Shown piece after piece: positions 26,413 through 34,818 of a stretch of DNA of 64,000 nt (positions within the stretch are counted from its first letter, which is position 1; each line of letters begins with the position of its first letter). The stretch lies in the NCBI RefSeq assembly GCF_009707365.1, contig NZ_CP046122.1:3844001-3908000 (forward strand). The letters run 5' to 3'. Under the pieces are notes generated by a model. It was not told the origin of the DNA. It saw only the letters and a list, made by a program, of their open reading frames with translations, and did no database searches. The stretch is from Microlunatus sp. Gsoil 973. Lineage in GTDB: Bacteria > Actinomycetota > Actinomycetes > Propionibacteriales > Propionibacteriaceae. The position numbers were made by a program, and so were the translations under genes.

Positions 26413-28539
26413 ATGACGCAGCGAAAGTTCGGACGAGTGCCTGCCCTGATACTGGGCGCAGCGCTGCTGCTCACCGTTGCGGTGATCCCGGCGGGTGCGG
26501 CACCCGGCCAAAGGCCCTCGGCGCCGCTCGTGGCGCAGGACCTCGACTACGTGGAGAACCCCGTCGACGTCCCGAACCCGGACCGGGGGTTCTATCGCGC
26601 CAACGACGGCATGGTGGTCCCCGTCACCGGCACGGGTTCCGGCACCGTCAACGTCGGCGATACCCGGGTGACCGTGGGCGGCGCCGTGGTCAATACCCGC
26701 GTCAGCCACATCTACTTCGACCTCCGGAACTTCTCGAGCAACGCCTTGACGGCGCGCGGCGTGCGTTACAACGCGGGCTACCGGGCGCCGGCGAACGTGT
26801 CGATCGAGTCGCGACCCGGCGACAAGCCACCGTACGACTACGCGACGCACTTCGACTACTGGAAGGCGAACGTCCTGCCCACGCCGCGGGGCACGTCGCA
26901 GCCTCTGACGGTCGACGCCCTCGCCTACATCCGGGACAAGCTCCAGCAGGTACGAAACGGCGACGGGGTCGTCATCGTCCGCTTCGACTACGACGGTCCC
27001 GGATTCAGCTGGGTGGACGTCGACCACCCGCAGGACGGCTACCTGGACCGGTCAGTGGCGGACATCGAGCCGGACAAGGACACACTCCTGGGGCACATCG
27101 CCCAGCTGAAACCGATCCTCCACGAGTTCGAAGACGTCATCATGTCGGTCGACGGCGGCTGGTTCGGTCCTTGGGGCGAGATGCACTCGACGACCTTCGG
27201 CACCAGCCCCGAGGCCTACGCCTGGCTCCTGGACGCCTGGCTGGACGCCGTCCCCGCCTCCCGCTCGATCACCGTCCAGGGTGGTGCATTCCTGTCCTGG
27301 TACAACGCCACCTACGGCACCCACTACACCTTCGCCGACATCGACCAGATCCCGGCTCCGACGCCGGGCACCCCGGAAGCACGCTTCGGATTCTTCAACG
27401 ACAGCTACGCGTACGGCGAGGACGAGGGAGCCAACTACCCCGACGACTGGGGGTCGCTCTCCGAAGGCGCTTGGTGGCCGGGCAGCCCGCTCGGGGACCC
27501 GGACACCTACGACCGCGGCCGGCTGATGACCTGGATCCGGCACCAGAACAACTTCTACGGCGGCGAGGCGCAGGGCGACGAGACCCTGTGGAACACGTAC
27601 CCGTTCGTCGCCTGGGAGGCGTCCTACGCGCAGACCGTCTACCTGAACGCTGACTACGAGGACGCCGTCCACGACCGGTGGGGCGACTTCGAGTACACCG
27701 AGGAGAGCGTCGGGCAGGAGATGACGAACGCTTACCAGGAGCCCTACACGACGAAGTACGCGATCTTCGACCCGGTGTACGACGGCCGCACTGGTGCGGA
27801 GTACTGGCGCGACAGGCTCGGCTACCGGCTGGTGCTGCGTGAGGCCGGCACCAACACGTGGGTGAGGCAGAACGGCACCCTGGAGTTCGTCGGGAGCATC
27901 CAGAACGTGGGCTTCGGGAACATCGTCAACAAGAAGAACGTGTCCGTGGTCCTCAAGTCCCGGACGGACGGCACGTCCTACACAACGCTGACCGACCTCG
28001 ACGCCCGTACCTGGCGGCCCGACCTGGACAGCAGGGCGAGCAACACCGCCGCGTACCGCGACCTGACGTTCGCGGTGGACATGCGCGAGCTCGGCAGCGT
28101 GCCGGTCGGCGACTACGAGGTCTACCTGAAGATCAACGACCCGAAGGAGACCACCGCGAACAAGCGCAGCATCCGGTTTGCGAACAAGGGCGACGGCATC
28201 TGGGACGCCGACCTGGGCGCCAACCTCGTCGGCTCGACTCAGGTCGTCGCCGCCGACAGCGCCGCGAACGTTCCCGTAAGCACGGTGTCGTCCGGCAACG
28301 GGCAGGTGAGCATCGACTTCCCCATCGCGTCGGCAAACGGGAAGGGCTACACGGTCTATCTCAAGGAACTGGGCGCCCGCGAGCCGTTCGCGCCCTACAC
28401 CGACGTCAACTACAACGCGAAGGGTGCCCACATCAAGAAGCTGACCAATGGCACCACGTACCTCGCCTATATCGAGTACGACGGCGGCGGCAAGCTGGCG
28501 AGGACCACAGCAGTGAAATTCACACCACACAAGGCGTGA
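26413..28539 (+). CDS. secreted DUF4874/DUF4832 protein with the same C-terminal module
   Basis: A 708-residue exported protein. The ATG at 26413 gives MTQRKFGRVPALILGAALLL, a Sec signal ending near PAGAAPG; the frame opens earlier but without a ribosome site. The DUF4874-like N-terminus (VPNPDRGFYRANDGM, ISVD-type strand ends FDYDGPG and MSVDGGWFGPWGEMH) is followed by a DUF4832-like region (FFNDSYAYGEDEG, WNTYPFVAWEASYAQTVYLN, YRLVLREAG). This resembles a glycoside-hydrolase barrel plus beta-sandwich. Residues 628-708 repeat the module of the GH114 protein. The two genes are 79 bp apart, same strand, so they form a likely operon for handling one extracellular polymer. Confidence 0.82.
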   Translation: MTQRKFGRVPALILGAALLLTVAVIPAGAAPGQRPSAPLVAQDLDYVENPVDVPNPDRGFYRANDGMVVPVTGTGSGTVNVGDTRVTVGGAVVNTRVSHIYFDLRNFSSNALTARGVRYNAGYRAPANVSIESRPGDKPPYDYATHFDYWKANVLPTPRGTSQPLTVDALAYIRDKLQQVRNGDGVVIVRFDYDGPGFSWVDVDHPQDGYLDRSVADIEPDKDTLLGHIAQLKPILHEFEDVIMSVDGGWFGPWGEMHSTTFGTSPEAYAWLLDAWLDAVPASRSITVQGGAFLSWYNATYGTHYTFADIDQIPAPTPGTPEARFGFFNDSYAYGEDEGANYPDDWGSLSEGAWWPGSPLGDPDTYDRGRLMTWIRHQNNFYGGEAQGDETLWNTYPFVAWEASYAQTVYLNADYEDAVHDRWGDFEYTEESVGQEMTNAYQEPYTTKYAIFDPVYDGRTGAEYWRDRLGYRLVLREAGTNTWVRQNGTLEFVGSIQNVGFGNIVNKKNVSVVLKSRTDGTSYTTLTDLDARTWRPDLDSRASNTAAYRDLTFAVDMRELGSVPVGDYEVYLKINDPKETTANKRSIRFANKGDGIWDADLGANLVGSTQVVAADSAANVPVSTVSSGNGQVSIDFPIASANGKGYTVYLKELGAREPFAPYTDVNYNAKGAHIKKLTNGTTYLAYIEYDGGGKLARTTAVKFTPHKA

Positions 28540-28554
28540 CAGGCAGATAGCGTA

Positions 28555-28573
28555 GGCTCCGGTACCGGAAGCC
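28555..28573 (+). terminator. hairpin after the exported-protein operon
   Basis: GGCTCCGGTACCGGAAGCC folds into a near-perfect GC-rich stem (one unpaired A) 15 bp downstream of the stop. There is no T-run, common for actinobacterial terminator-like hairpins. Confidence 0.45.
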
Positions 28574-28735
28574 GAGGGCGGAGCCGCTGGATGCTCGAGT
28601 GGGCGTTGAATCGCCGATGCCTGTCAAGAGCTCACTGGTGCGGTGGTCGCGGCGCCGTGGAGATTCGATCACCGGGCAGCTGTGCGTCCTTGACGTTGCC
28701 AACGGCAGCAGCGCCGGATATTCATGATGGGTGTC

Positions 28736-29428
28736 CAGCGATTCTTCTCGAGGGCCGTCATGATCGGCGGTCAGTCCAGCCCCGCACACTCCGATGCCGA
28801 CCTGCTCGGGGACGGGCCGCGTGATTGGGTCCGCATCTGGTGTATGCGTCATGCCGAGTCCGAGAACGGCATCGCCGGCGTGTCCGGATCTGTACCCACG
28901 TCGCCGCTGACCTCGCGCGGGCACCGCCAGGCCGACGACGCGGCGCAGCTGCTTAGGTCTGAACCGATCAATGCCATCTACTCCAGCACCGCGCTACGGG
29001 CACGGCGGACGGCCAGCCACCTCGCTCGACGATTGCGAAACTCCCAGATCGAAGCCATGTCCGAGCTCACGGAAGTCCACATCGGATCGCACGAGGGCGC
29101 CAAGGCCCAGCACGACCGGCAAGCAGGTGGCAGCGGTGCTCCGTGCATGGATCGTCGAGGGGCAGCTCGAACGCCGAGTCTTTGACGGTGAAACAGGCCA
29201 ACAGGTCCCCGACCGTATGACTACCGCGCTCGACAACATCAGCAAGACACAGGCGGCGAAACCGTCGCCTTGGTCGGGCACGTCGCCAGTCTCAGCGTTA
29301 CGACCGGCAGCCTCTGCAGTATTGGCACTCAGATCTGGGGCAAGCCACTCCCGCACGCCCAACCGTTCCTCATCGAGCGGGACGGACACGCTTGGCACTG
29401 TCCGGCATGGCCGGCCGCGCAAAGATGA
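28736..29428 (+). pseudogene. frameshifted histidine-phosphatase (phosphoglycerate-mutase-like) gene
   Basis: Frame A reads WVRIWCMRHAESENGI, with RHAES in place of the usual RHGE catalytic motif, then TSRGHRQADDAAQLLRSEPI and YSSTALRARRTASHLARRL, and ends at a stop after HIGSHEG. A second frame carries QVAAVLRAWIVEGQLERRVF and DGETGQQVPDR. Frame A then resumes with GGETVALVGHVASLSVTTGS, including the second catalytic His, and IWGKPLPHAQPFLIERDG to the stop at 29426. Two compensating shifts therefore break an otherwise complete gene. It stands next to a similarly damaged APH gene. Confidence 0.78.
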
Positions 29429-29536
29429 CCCGGCAAGACCCGACGCGTGTCGCCCTGTCCCATGCGTGGTTCGACGACGGCCGACCAAGATCACGAATCA
29501 GCGATGTGTCAGCAGACGATGACTGACCGGGCATGC

Positions 29537-30460
29537 TCATCGGGATCGGAGCGTGGTCAAGGCATGCTCCATCGTCTTGATCATGACTGCCGGCGGGTCA
29601 TCGGGGTTGGTGTCGACGAGGTGGGTCAATCCACGCAGGACGACCCGGACAGCGAAGGATGCGGGAGCGATGCGGTGCCGGTACAGATACCGCTCAACGA
29701 GTCCGGTCCGACTGGCCAACATCCATCCGCTGTCATCGGCCCAGAACAGGAACTTGGGAAAGCCGATCAACGGATCCTCGAACCAGGCATGTTCGAAGTC
29801 GACCCAACCGATCAGCCCGGAGTCGTCGGCCAACACATTGCGCGGGTTGTAGTCACCGTTGGAAAAGGCGAGAGGTAGCCGATGTTGAGGCAGGTGTTCA
29901 TCGAGGATCTCTGCGGCGTCCTGAAGGGTCGGTGTGCCAGCCCAGGGAGTCGCCGGGCGAGGACCGCTGCAAGTTCCTGCTCCAGGGTCGTTCGAGGGAT
30001 TCCGTCTGCGACGGCACCTACGGCAATCTCTTCGGTGAGGTCGTGGAGTTCGTCTACCGCGTCGAACAGCAGCCGACAGGTTCGATCCGCGACGGCAACG
30101 TCGCTGACACGGACTCATGGCAGTGGTTCACCCGGCCGCCGGGTCATGATCACGACATCGAACCCGCCGGAATCGCTCCGAATTGTTTTCGGCCCGGCCA
30201 GTACCCTCGGACCTGACACCGACCCGCCTCAATGCCTCAAGGGCGGCCGCCTCTCCACGCCCAGACGGCTGTCCGCCTCGGGAACGGCCTTGACGACGCA
30301 GGTCATCGGCCCGTCTGCCGTCGCCAGAGTCAGCTCGGCCGGAAAAGGACGCAGTCAGGTCCGGAATGGATGCACTCGAACCACACGCCTGCCCGGTGCA
30401 ACAGGATCAACCGCGGCAGCGTGCATCTGGTCCTCGACACTCACGGCGGACGACGCTACC
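29537..30460 (-). pseudogene. multiply frameshifted APH-like phosphotransferase gene
   Basis: The intact C-terminal piece (29537 to about 29930) reads RLPLAFSNGDYNPRNVLADD, then LIGWVDFEHAWFEDPLIGFP, the HxD-like catalytic loop (Asn at the His position) and metal site of an APH kinase. Upstream in other frames are TLEQELAAVLARRLPGLA, DAVDELHDLTEEIAVGAVAD, DVVIMTRRPGEPLP (hinge) and ELTLATADGPMTCVVKAVPE, the strand with the ATP-binding Lys, back to about 30460. At least four frame changes are needed to read the whole protein, so it is dead unless the sequence has many errors. Confidence 0.75.
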
Positions 30461-30843
30461 CGCCTCGGCTTGGCGTCGTCCCGAGAATCACCGCCACCCG
30501 CGCAGGTGCTCAGGACGACCTGAGCAACGACATCGTCCAACCTTGCTGCAGCGGGTTCGGCAGCAGAACCAGCAATCCCGCCATCCCTCAGTCCTCCTGA
30601 GCAACCCGGGGACGAATGCCACCGGGGAGCAACACGATGTTGCCCATCCCATCGAAGCCCGGGCGGCAAACCGGTCGATAGCTCGGAGAGCTGTCGGGAG
30701 AGCTGCTCGCGAAGCTTGGCTGCGAAGGGTCGCCGGTCCCGGGCAGCCACGAACCCCGGATTCGGCTTCGACCGCTGCACAACCCGTCCCGCTTGTACTG
30801 CGGAAACCGTTCCATTTGTAGTGGTAAACACGCGCACTGCTAT
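30461..30843. other. 380-bp stretch without a recognisable gene
   Basis: This lies between the decayed kinase and the AAA ATPase gene. Minus-strand frames such as those around 30600-30815 are open but show no family-like sequence. I see nothing firm. Confidence 0.4.
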
Positions 30844-30877
30844 TGTAAACGACTGTAAAAGCTGTAAAGACTGTAAA
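30844..30877 (+). repeat. four iteron-like TGTAAA repeats upstream of the ATPase gene
   Basis: TGTAAA occurs at 30844, 30854, 30863 and 30872, i.e. every 9-10 bp, most copies preceded by CT or AC. The block is about 13 bp before the ATG at 30891 and is much more A/T-rich than its surroundings. One-turn spacing places all copies on one DNA face, as in operators or plasmid iterons. The purine-rich GAAGGTAGAAGG follows as ribosome site. Confidence 0.6.
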
Positions 30878-30890
30878 CGAAGGTAGAAGG

Positions 30891-32045
30891 ATGGCTGGGA
30901 ACCCCTTCACCCCCACGTTCGGTGTAACGCCGCCGCTGCTAGCCGCACGCGAAGAGGAACTGGAGGTCTTCGTCGAAGGCCTCCAGGACGGTGTCGGATC
31001 ACCAGGCCGGGCGATGCTGGTGACTGGCAGCCGTGGCTCCGGCAAGACTGTGCTACTCAACAGCATCGAGGATGCGGCCCTGCAGCGGGGTTGGTTGGTG
31101 GTCTCGGCCACCACCGGTGTCGGCGTCGCCCAGGAGCTCGCCCAAACCCGGTTGGCGCAGTTGCTCCACGAGCACGACCCCGAAGCACGCAGCTTTCTAC
31201 CAACGGGTGGCTCAGCCAGCGTGGCCGGCTTCGGGGCCGGAGCTCAGGGCACCTACGAGGACCGGGTGCCGCGACCGACCCTGAGCTTCCGCTCGGGCTT
31301 GGAGCGACTGGCCGATGTGGCGGATGCGCGACTCGGCACCGGCGTCCTGATCACACTCGATGAGGTGCACACCTCGGCGCTGGCCGACGTTCGACAGATC
31401 ACCCACGCTGTGCAGCATTGCTTCCGCGAGGGACGCCAGGTTGCCTTCGTCGCGGCCGGTCTTCCCAGTTCGGTCAGCGATCTGCTCTCCGATCAGGTGA
31501 CGTCCTTCCTGCGTCGTGCGGAGCGCTTTGTGCTGGGGACGATGCCCGAAGCCGCCGTCCGTGCAGCACTGGCCGAACCGATCAAGATGGCCGGGCGCAC
31601 CATCGACGATGAGGCGCTCGACCTAGCCGTCGACGGCACTCGTGGCTACCCGTTCTTGATCCAGCTGGTCGGCCATCGATCCTGGCGCGCCGACCCGGAC
31701 CAAGCATCGATCACCGTGGACCATGTTCGGGCCGGCGTTGAGGGAGCGGTCCGGCGGGCCGGCCGCATGATCCATGAGCCTGCCCTGCGAGACCTCTCCG
31801 ACGTGGACCGCAGCTTCCTGGCCGCCATGGCCATCGATGACGGACCCTCCCGCATTGCCGACGTCGCCCGCCGCATGGGCGTCGACCTCAACTACGCCAA
31901 CCAGTACCGTCGCCGACTACTGGACGCGGAAATGATCACCGCCGCAGGCAGGGGCAGACTGGCCTTCGAGCTGCCCTACCTACGCGACTACCTCATCGAC
32001 CATCCAGTGACCAGGGCCCTGTCGACCAACAATCCACAGACCTAG
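30891..32045 (+). CDS. stand-alone AAA/STAND-type P-loop ATPase (ORC/Cdc6-like layout)
   Basis: The 384-residue protein has Walker A VTGSRGSGKTVLLNSIED (about residues 45-62), Walker B GVLITLDEVHTSALADV, and sensor-1-like QVAFVAAGLPS. A lid region ends TRGYPFLIQLVGHRSW, and a C-terminal winged helix (SDVDRSFLAAMAIDDGPSRI, ADVARRMGVDLNYANQYRRR, LLDAEMITAAGRGRLAFELP) follows. The layout matches ORC-like ATPases of mobile elements and of archaeal and actinobacterial genomes, often of unknown function. It is alone on its strand, with an iteron-like repeat block before its start, which suggests self-regulation or DNA binding next to its own gene. Confidence 0.8.
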   Translation: MAGNPFTPTFGVTPPLLAAREEELEVFVEGLQDGVGSPGRAMLVTGSRGSGKTVLLNSIEDAALQRGWLVVSATTGVGVAQELAQTRLAQLLHEHDPEARSFLPTGGSASVAGFGAGAQGTYEDRVPRPTLSFRSGLERLADVADARLGTGVLITLDEVHTSALADVRQITHAVQHCFREGRQVAFVAAGLPSSVSDLLSDQVTSFLRRAERFVLGTMPEAAVRAALAEPIKMAGRTIDDEALDLAVDGTRGYPFLIQLVGHRSWRADPDQASITVDHVRAGVEGAVRRAGRMIHEPALRDLSDVDRSFLAAMAIDDGPSRIADVARRMGVDLNYANQYRRRLLDAEMITAAGRGRLAFELPYLRDYLIDHPVTRALSTNNPQT

Positions 32046-32198
32046 CGATGAGCGCAACCGGATGCCCGGCCGGACCAGGGCGAGCACCAGATCGCGGTAC
32101 CGGCCGCTGCAATTGGGGGTCCCGCTCCGGACAATCGTCCGGGCAACCTCACCGGGCATGCGTCCGGGCACGGCATCCAGGCTGGAACACTGACCGAT

Positions 32199-32627
32199 GT
32201 GCCAGAACCAGGAATGCCAGAGACCGACGTCGCACGCGTCCGACGCTGGTGCGTCCAACGCGTCCCAGAACAGGCACTCGACCAAGTCCGCGTCGAATGT
32301 GAGGTGACTCCACGTCACCTGACAATTGTCGAACGACGCGCGCCCTGGCGAGCCGATTACGGCCGAGAATGGACCCGCTTTCCGATTGCGCGGCTTCGCT
32401 ACACCAAGACCACGCGAACATGGTCACTGTTCTGGCGCGACCGAAATCTGCGTTTCCATCGGTACGACCCGCTTATCTCCTCAGACCGTGTCAACGAGCT
32501 GCTCGATGAGATCGACCACGACCCCACAGGAATCTTCTGGGTTGACCCGTGTCCGCAAGGGATCGATGACCGGGCACACCGATGCCGGAGCTTCGTGCCC
32601 AAGTATCAGGCCGCGAGGGCGCGCTGA
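32199..32627 (+). CDS. DUF3024 family protein
   Basis: A 142-residue soluble protein. The family core is RFPIARLRYTKTTRTWSLFW, then RDRNLRFHRYDPLISSDRV and LLDEIDHDPTGIFWVDP. Function is unknown; family members are small, basic and often encoded near mobile or accessory genes. The GTG at 32199 is the first start in frame, with an ATG five codons later; no strong ribosome site distinguishes them. It converges with the mazF-type toxin gene. Confidence 0.8.
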   Translation: MPEPGMPETDVARVRRWCVQRVPEQALDQVRVECEVTPRHLTIVERRAPWRADYGREWTRFPIARLRYTKTTRTWSLFWRDRNLRFHRYDPLISSDRVNELLDEIDHDPTGIFWVDPCPQGIDDRAHRCRSFVPKYQAARAR

Positions 32628-32650
32628 CCGGGCCGTTAGCGGTTGATCGG

Positions 32651-32977
32651 CTACCTGGCGAGTCCGAGGAAGGCCATCATGGCGCGTTCGACCTCGGTGA
32701 GCTGTTCAGCTGTCAACCGGCCCAGACGGTTCGCTACGTTGGTCCGCCGCACCGTGGTCAGCTTGTCGATCATGATCTCGCTATCGCGCTCCAGCCCGGA
32801 CAACGCCGAGGGGCCGATACGGATGCGCAACAGCGGAGCCTCCGTCAGGGTGCTAGTCAGCGGAGCGACCGTCACCGAGGCCGTGGCGTCGAAGACGTCG
32901 TCTTGCACGATGAGCGCCGGTCTCGGCTTCGACGCGTAAGCGCCGCCGGCGACCGTCCAGAGCTCTCCGCGGATCAC
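32651..32977 (-). CDS. mazF: MazF/PemK-type endoribonuclease toxin
   Basis: A 108-residue SH3-barrel toxin starting MIRGELWTVAGG. Family marks are SKPRPALIVQDDVFDATASV, the TxxT-containing VTVAPLTSTLTEAPLLRI, and DSEIMIDKLTTVRRTNVANR with the conserved catalytic-site region (D-K-L). Such toxins cleave mRNA or tRNA at short motifs and are held inactive by the antitoxin encoded just upstream. The ATG overlaps the antitoxin stop by four bases (ATGA), the usual coupled pair order of antitoxin then toxin. Confidence 0.9.
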   Translation of the reverse strand: MIRGELWTVAGGAYASKPRPALIVQDDVFDATASVTVAPLTSTLTEAPLLRIRIGPSALSGLERDSEIMIDKLTTVRRTNVANRLGRLTAEQLTEVERAMMAFLGLAR

Positions 32978-33183
32978 TCCTCGTCATCCCAAGGCACCGA
33001 TACTGCCTCGATGAAGTCCTGATCGTCGCCGTCTCGATCCGCTGCCGCCACGAGTGCGGCTTGACGGTGCGCCTCCGCAGCGAATCGTTCGGTACGCACG
33101 TCGGGCACCCAGATCTGAACAGGGCGGTAGCCCTGCTCACGCATCCGGCGCCGATAGCTGCTCACGCGGTCCTTGACTGACAT
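32974..33183 (-). CDS. mazE: MazE-type antitoxin (DUF3018-like)
   Basis: A 69-residue protein: VSSYRRRMREQGYRPVQIWV, then PDVRTERFAAEAHRQA, followed by an acidic tail ending VPWDDEE. The first part is the DNA-binding/dimer region seen in DUF3018 antitoxins and the acidic tail would neutralise the toxin. A perfect 12-bp palindrome 8 bp upstream of the start is a likely operator for autorepression. Confidence 0.87.
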   Translation of the reverse strand: MSVKDRVSSYRRRMREQGYRPVQIWVPDVRTERFAAEAHRQAALVAAADRDGDDQDFIEAVSVPWDDEE

Positions 33184-33191
33184 ACCACGAG

Positions 33192-33203
33192 GTTACATGT
33201 AAC
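33192..33203. promoter_or_regulatory. palindrome GTTACATGTAAC upstream of mazEF
   Basis: A perfect 12-bp palindrome ending 9 bp before the antitoxin start codon. Position and symmetry fit binding of the antitoxin or toxin-antitoxin complex to its own promoter. Confidence 0.6.
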
Positions 33204-33390
33204 GATCCTGCGGGAGAAGACCAACCAGCGAGCGAGCCAGGCACCCATTCTCGACCGGGCAGAGCCACCACAGATCACTGGTCTATGACCGCAAAGCGGA
33301 TGATCTCCGTTCCCTACCTTGCGAAACTTGCCAGCGGCGTCAACACCACCAGACCAGTGACCATGGACGGATGTACCACCGGGATCAGCG

Positions 33391-33590
33391 ATGAGTTCTC
33401 CGCAATGCCAAGCTGTCTTCGATCTGAACCGCGCGTTCAACTTGGTCTTCATCACAGCCAACTCGCTTCTGCATCTGCATTTGGCAGAGGACCTGGTGAG
33501 CTGCCTGCAGTTGGTTCGACGACACATGGCACCCGAGGCCCGATTCATCTTCGACGTATTCAACCCGAGCGCAGCTGCGGACGGTGCCCG
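33391..33590 (+). pseudogene. fragment of a class I SAM-dependent methyltransferase
   Basis: The plus strand reads FNLVFITANSLLHLHLAEDL, then VSCLQLVRRHMAPEARFIFD and VFNPS. These are motif IV (normally FDLV-a-NSLLHL) through motif V of small-molecule methyltransferases. The SAM-binding GxGxG part is missing and the frame turns to unrelated sequence after VFNPS. It is an internal piece without a start, left by deletion. Confidence 0.75.
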
Positions 33591-33640
33591 GCAGTCCGTT
33601 CGGGCACCCTCGTCGGGCACTCCACCTGAGCGTCCGAACG

Positions 33641-34180
33641 CTATCGGGTGTCGGGAGGTGGGAGCAGTTCGGTCTTGTACTGGGGTGCAAGTTCTTCGGC
33701 CTTGGCGATAAAGGCTGCCTGGGCATCGGCGTCGAGCGGAGAAGCTGTCTGCGTCCGGGTGGCGACCGGCTGGCCGACCAGGGTGAAGAACTCCTCCTGC
33801 CCCGCGGGCGCGCACAGGCACAGCATCCTTGTTGGACTGCCGGCGATATTGGTGAACGCATGCGGGGCGTTGGCCGGAATATTGATGGTCTCGCCAGCGC
33901 GGGCGACGATCGTCTGACCGCGGAAGGTCACCTGAACTTCACCGTCCAGAATCGTGAACATCTCTTCGAAATCGTGCCGGTGCGGCGGCGGGCCGCCACC
34001 CGGGGGGACGTGCATGTCGATCAGCGTGTACTTGCCGGCTGTGTCCTCGCCGGTGACCAGGATGGTGTAGGTGTCACCGGCCAGCCCGACGTGGGGCAGG
34101 CTCTGGTCCTGATCGGGCTGTGCGATGGTCAGCTCACGGGATAGATCATCAGGCGGGACGGGCGCGGGCTGGCTGGACAC
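33641..34180 (-). CDS. cupin-domain protein
   Basis: A 179-residue single-cupin protein. Motif 1 is PPGGGPPPHRHDFEEMFTIL DGE split by family spacing (H-H-E-metal ligands in HRHDFEE), and motif 2 is INIPANAPHAFTNI with the last His. Such proteins bind Fe, Mn or Ni and act as dioxygenases, isomerases or storage proteins. The GTG at 34180 is preferred because AAAGGAG precedes it at good spacing; the frame extends 12 codons further upstream. It is monocistronic, followed by a methyltransferase relic. Confidence 0.86.
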   Translation of the reverse strand: MSSQPAPVPPDDLSRELTIAQPDQDQSLPHVGLAGDTYTILVTGEDTAGKYTLIDMHVPPGGGPPPHRHDFEEMFTILDGEVQVTFRGQTIVARAGETINIPANAPHAFTNIAGSPTRMLCLCAPAGQEEFFTLVGQPVATRTQTASPLDADAQAAFIAKAEELAPQYKTELLPPPDTR

Positions 34181-34460
34181 ACTGGCTCCTTTGTTGGTCG
34201 ACGATCCGGCGCGCACGCGTACGAGTTGGTGTCAAACCTGGCTGACCTCAACCAGAACGCGCAACATCTTCGAGGCCGTGCACGCGAGGCGACCGAGTCG
34301 GACCGACGTCCCTTTCACCGCACGCACATCGGCATGAGCGTACGCCCACACACCGCCGGGCGGCGCCATCAGCCACTGCGTCTCACTAGGGTCCAGATTA
34401 ACATTCCGCAACACCTCACAAGATCAACTGCAGGTCCGGGTCCAGTACCAGGTGCGACTG

Positions 34461-34733
34461 TCACGGTCCCGACGGCGACGGCTCCTCCGGGCCGGTGGCC
34501 GGGCAACGTCGGACTTCGAGAAGCTCGAGGCCAAGCGCTTCAACTTCGGCGAGCGCGCCATAGAGCGCTGCCTGGTCAGCGCCACGGATGGAGAGCACGG
34601 TGTCCCCGCCGCGGTCTTCGGCGTGCAGGCCAGGGAACGCGGAGCGGATCATCTCGCCCAGATGGCCGCGCACGACGATTTCGTACCGCTGCCCACGAGC
34701 ACTGGGTGATGGGTCGCGGCGGGCACCGGTCAC
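34461..34733 (-). CDS. small conserved protein (90 aa), homologue of the product at 1592-1873
   Basis: The GTG at 34733 overlaps the stop of a 23-codon leader ORF (GTGA). The core RYEIVVRGHLGEMIRSAFPG then DTVLSIRGADQAALYGALAE and ALGLELLEVRR aligns without gaps over about 55 residues with the small protein at 1592-1873. The beta-alpha-beta-beta-alpha rhythm suggests an ACT- or ferredoxin-like fold; function unknown. The GC-rich tail CPATGPEEPSPSGP is probably disordered. Confidence 0.72.
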   Translation of the reverse strand: MTGARRDPSPSARGQRYEIVVRGHLGEMIRSAFPGLHAEDRGGDTVLSIRGADQAALYGALAEVEALGLELLEVRRCPATGPEEPSPSGP

Positions 34734-34801
34734 CGATACTCCACCGGTGAGGCACTGTCGCGTTCGCCGGCGATCGGTCCTGAGGTTGCCCCGGTGATCA
34801 T
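34730..34801 (-). CDS. possible 23-residue leader peptide coupled to the small protein
   Basis: The ATG at 34801 has AAAGGAGGCGTC directly upstream, the strongest ribosome site of this stretch. The peptide MITGATSGPIAGERDSASPV then EYR ends at a TGA that overlaps the GTG of the next gene. It may serve only to deliver ribosomes to the following start; it could also be the remnant of a longer gene. Confidence 0.45.
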   Translation of the reverse strand: MITGATSGPIAGERDSASPVEYR

Positions 34802-34818
34802 GACGCCTCCTTTGCTGT

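Noticed and set aside
27052-28530. 492-codon minus-strand open frame opposite the DUF4832 gene
   Set aside because: Val/Arg-rich antisense text; the plus-strand gene has a signal peptide, homologous module and normal codon use.
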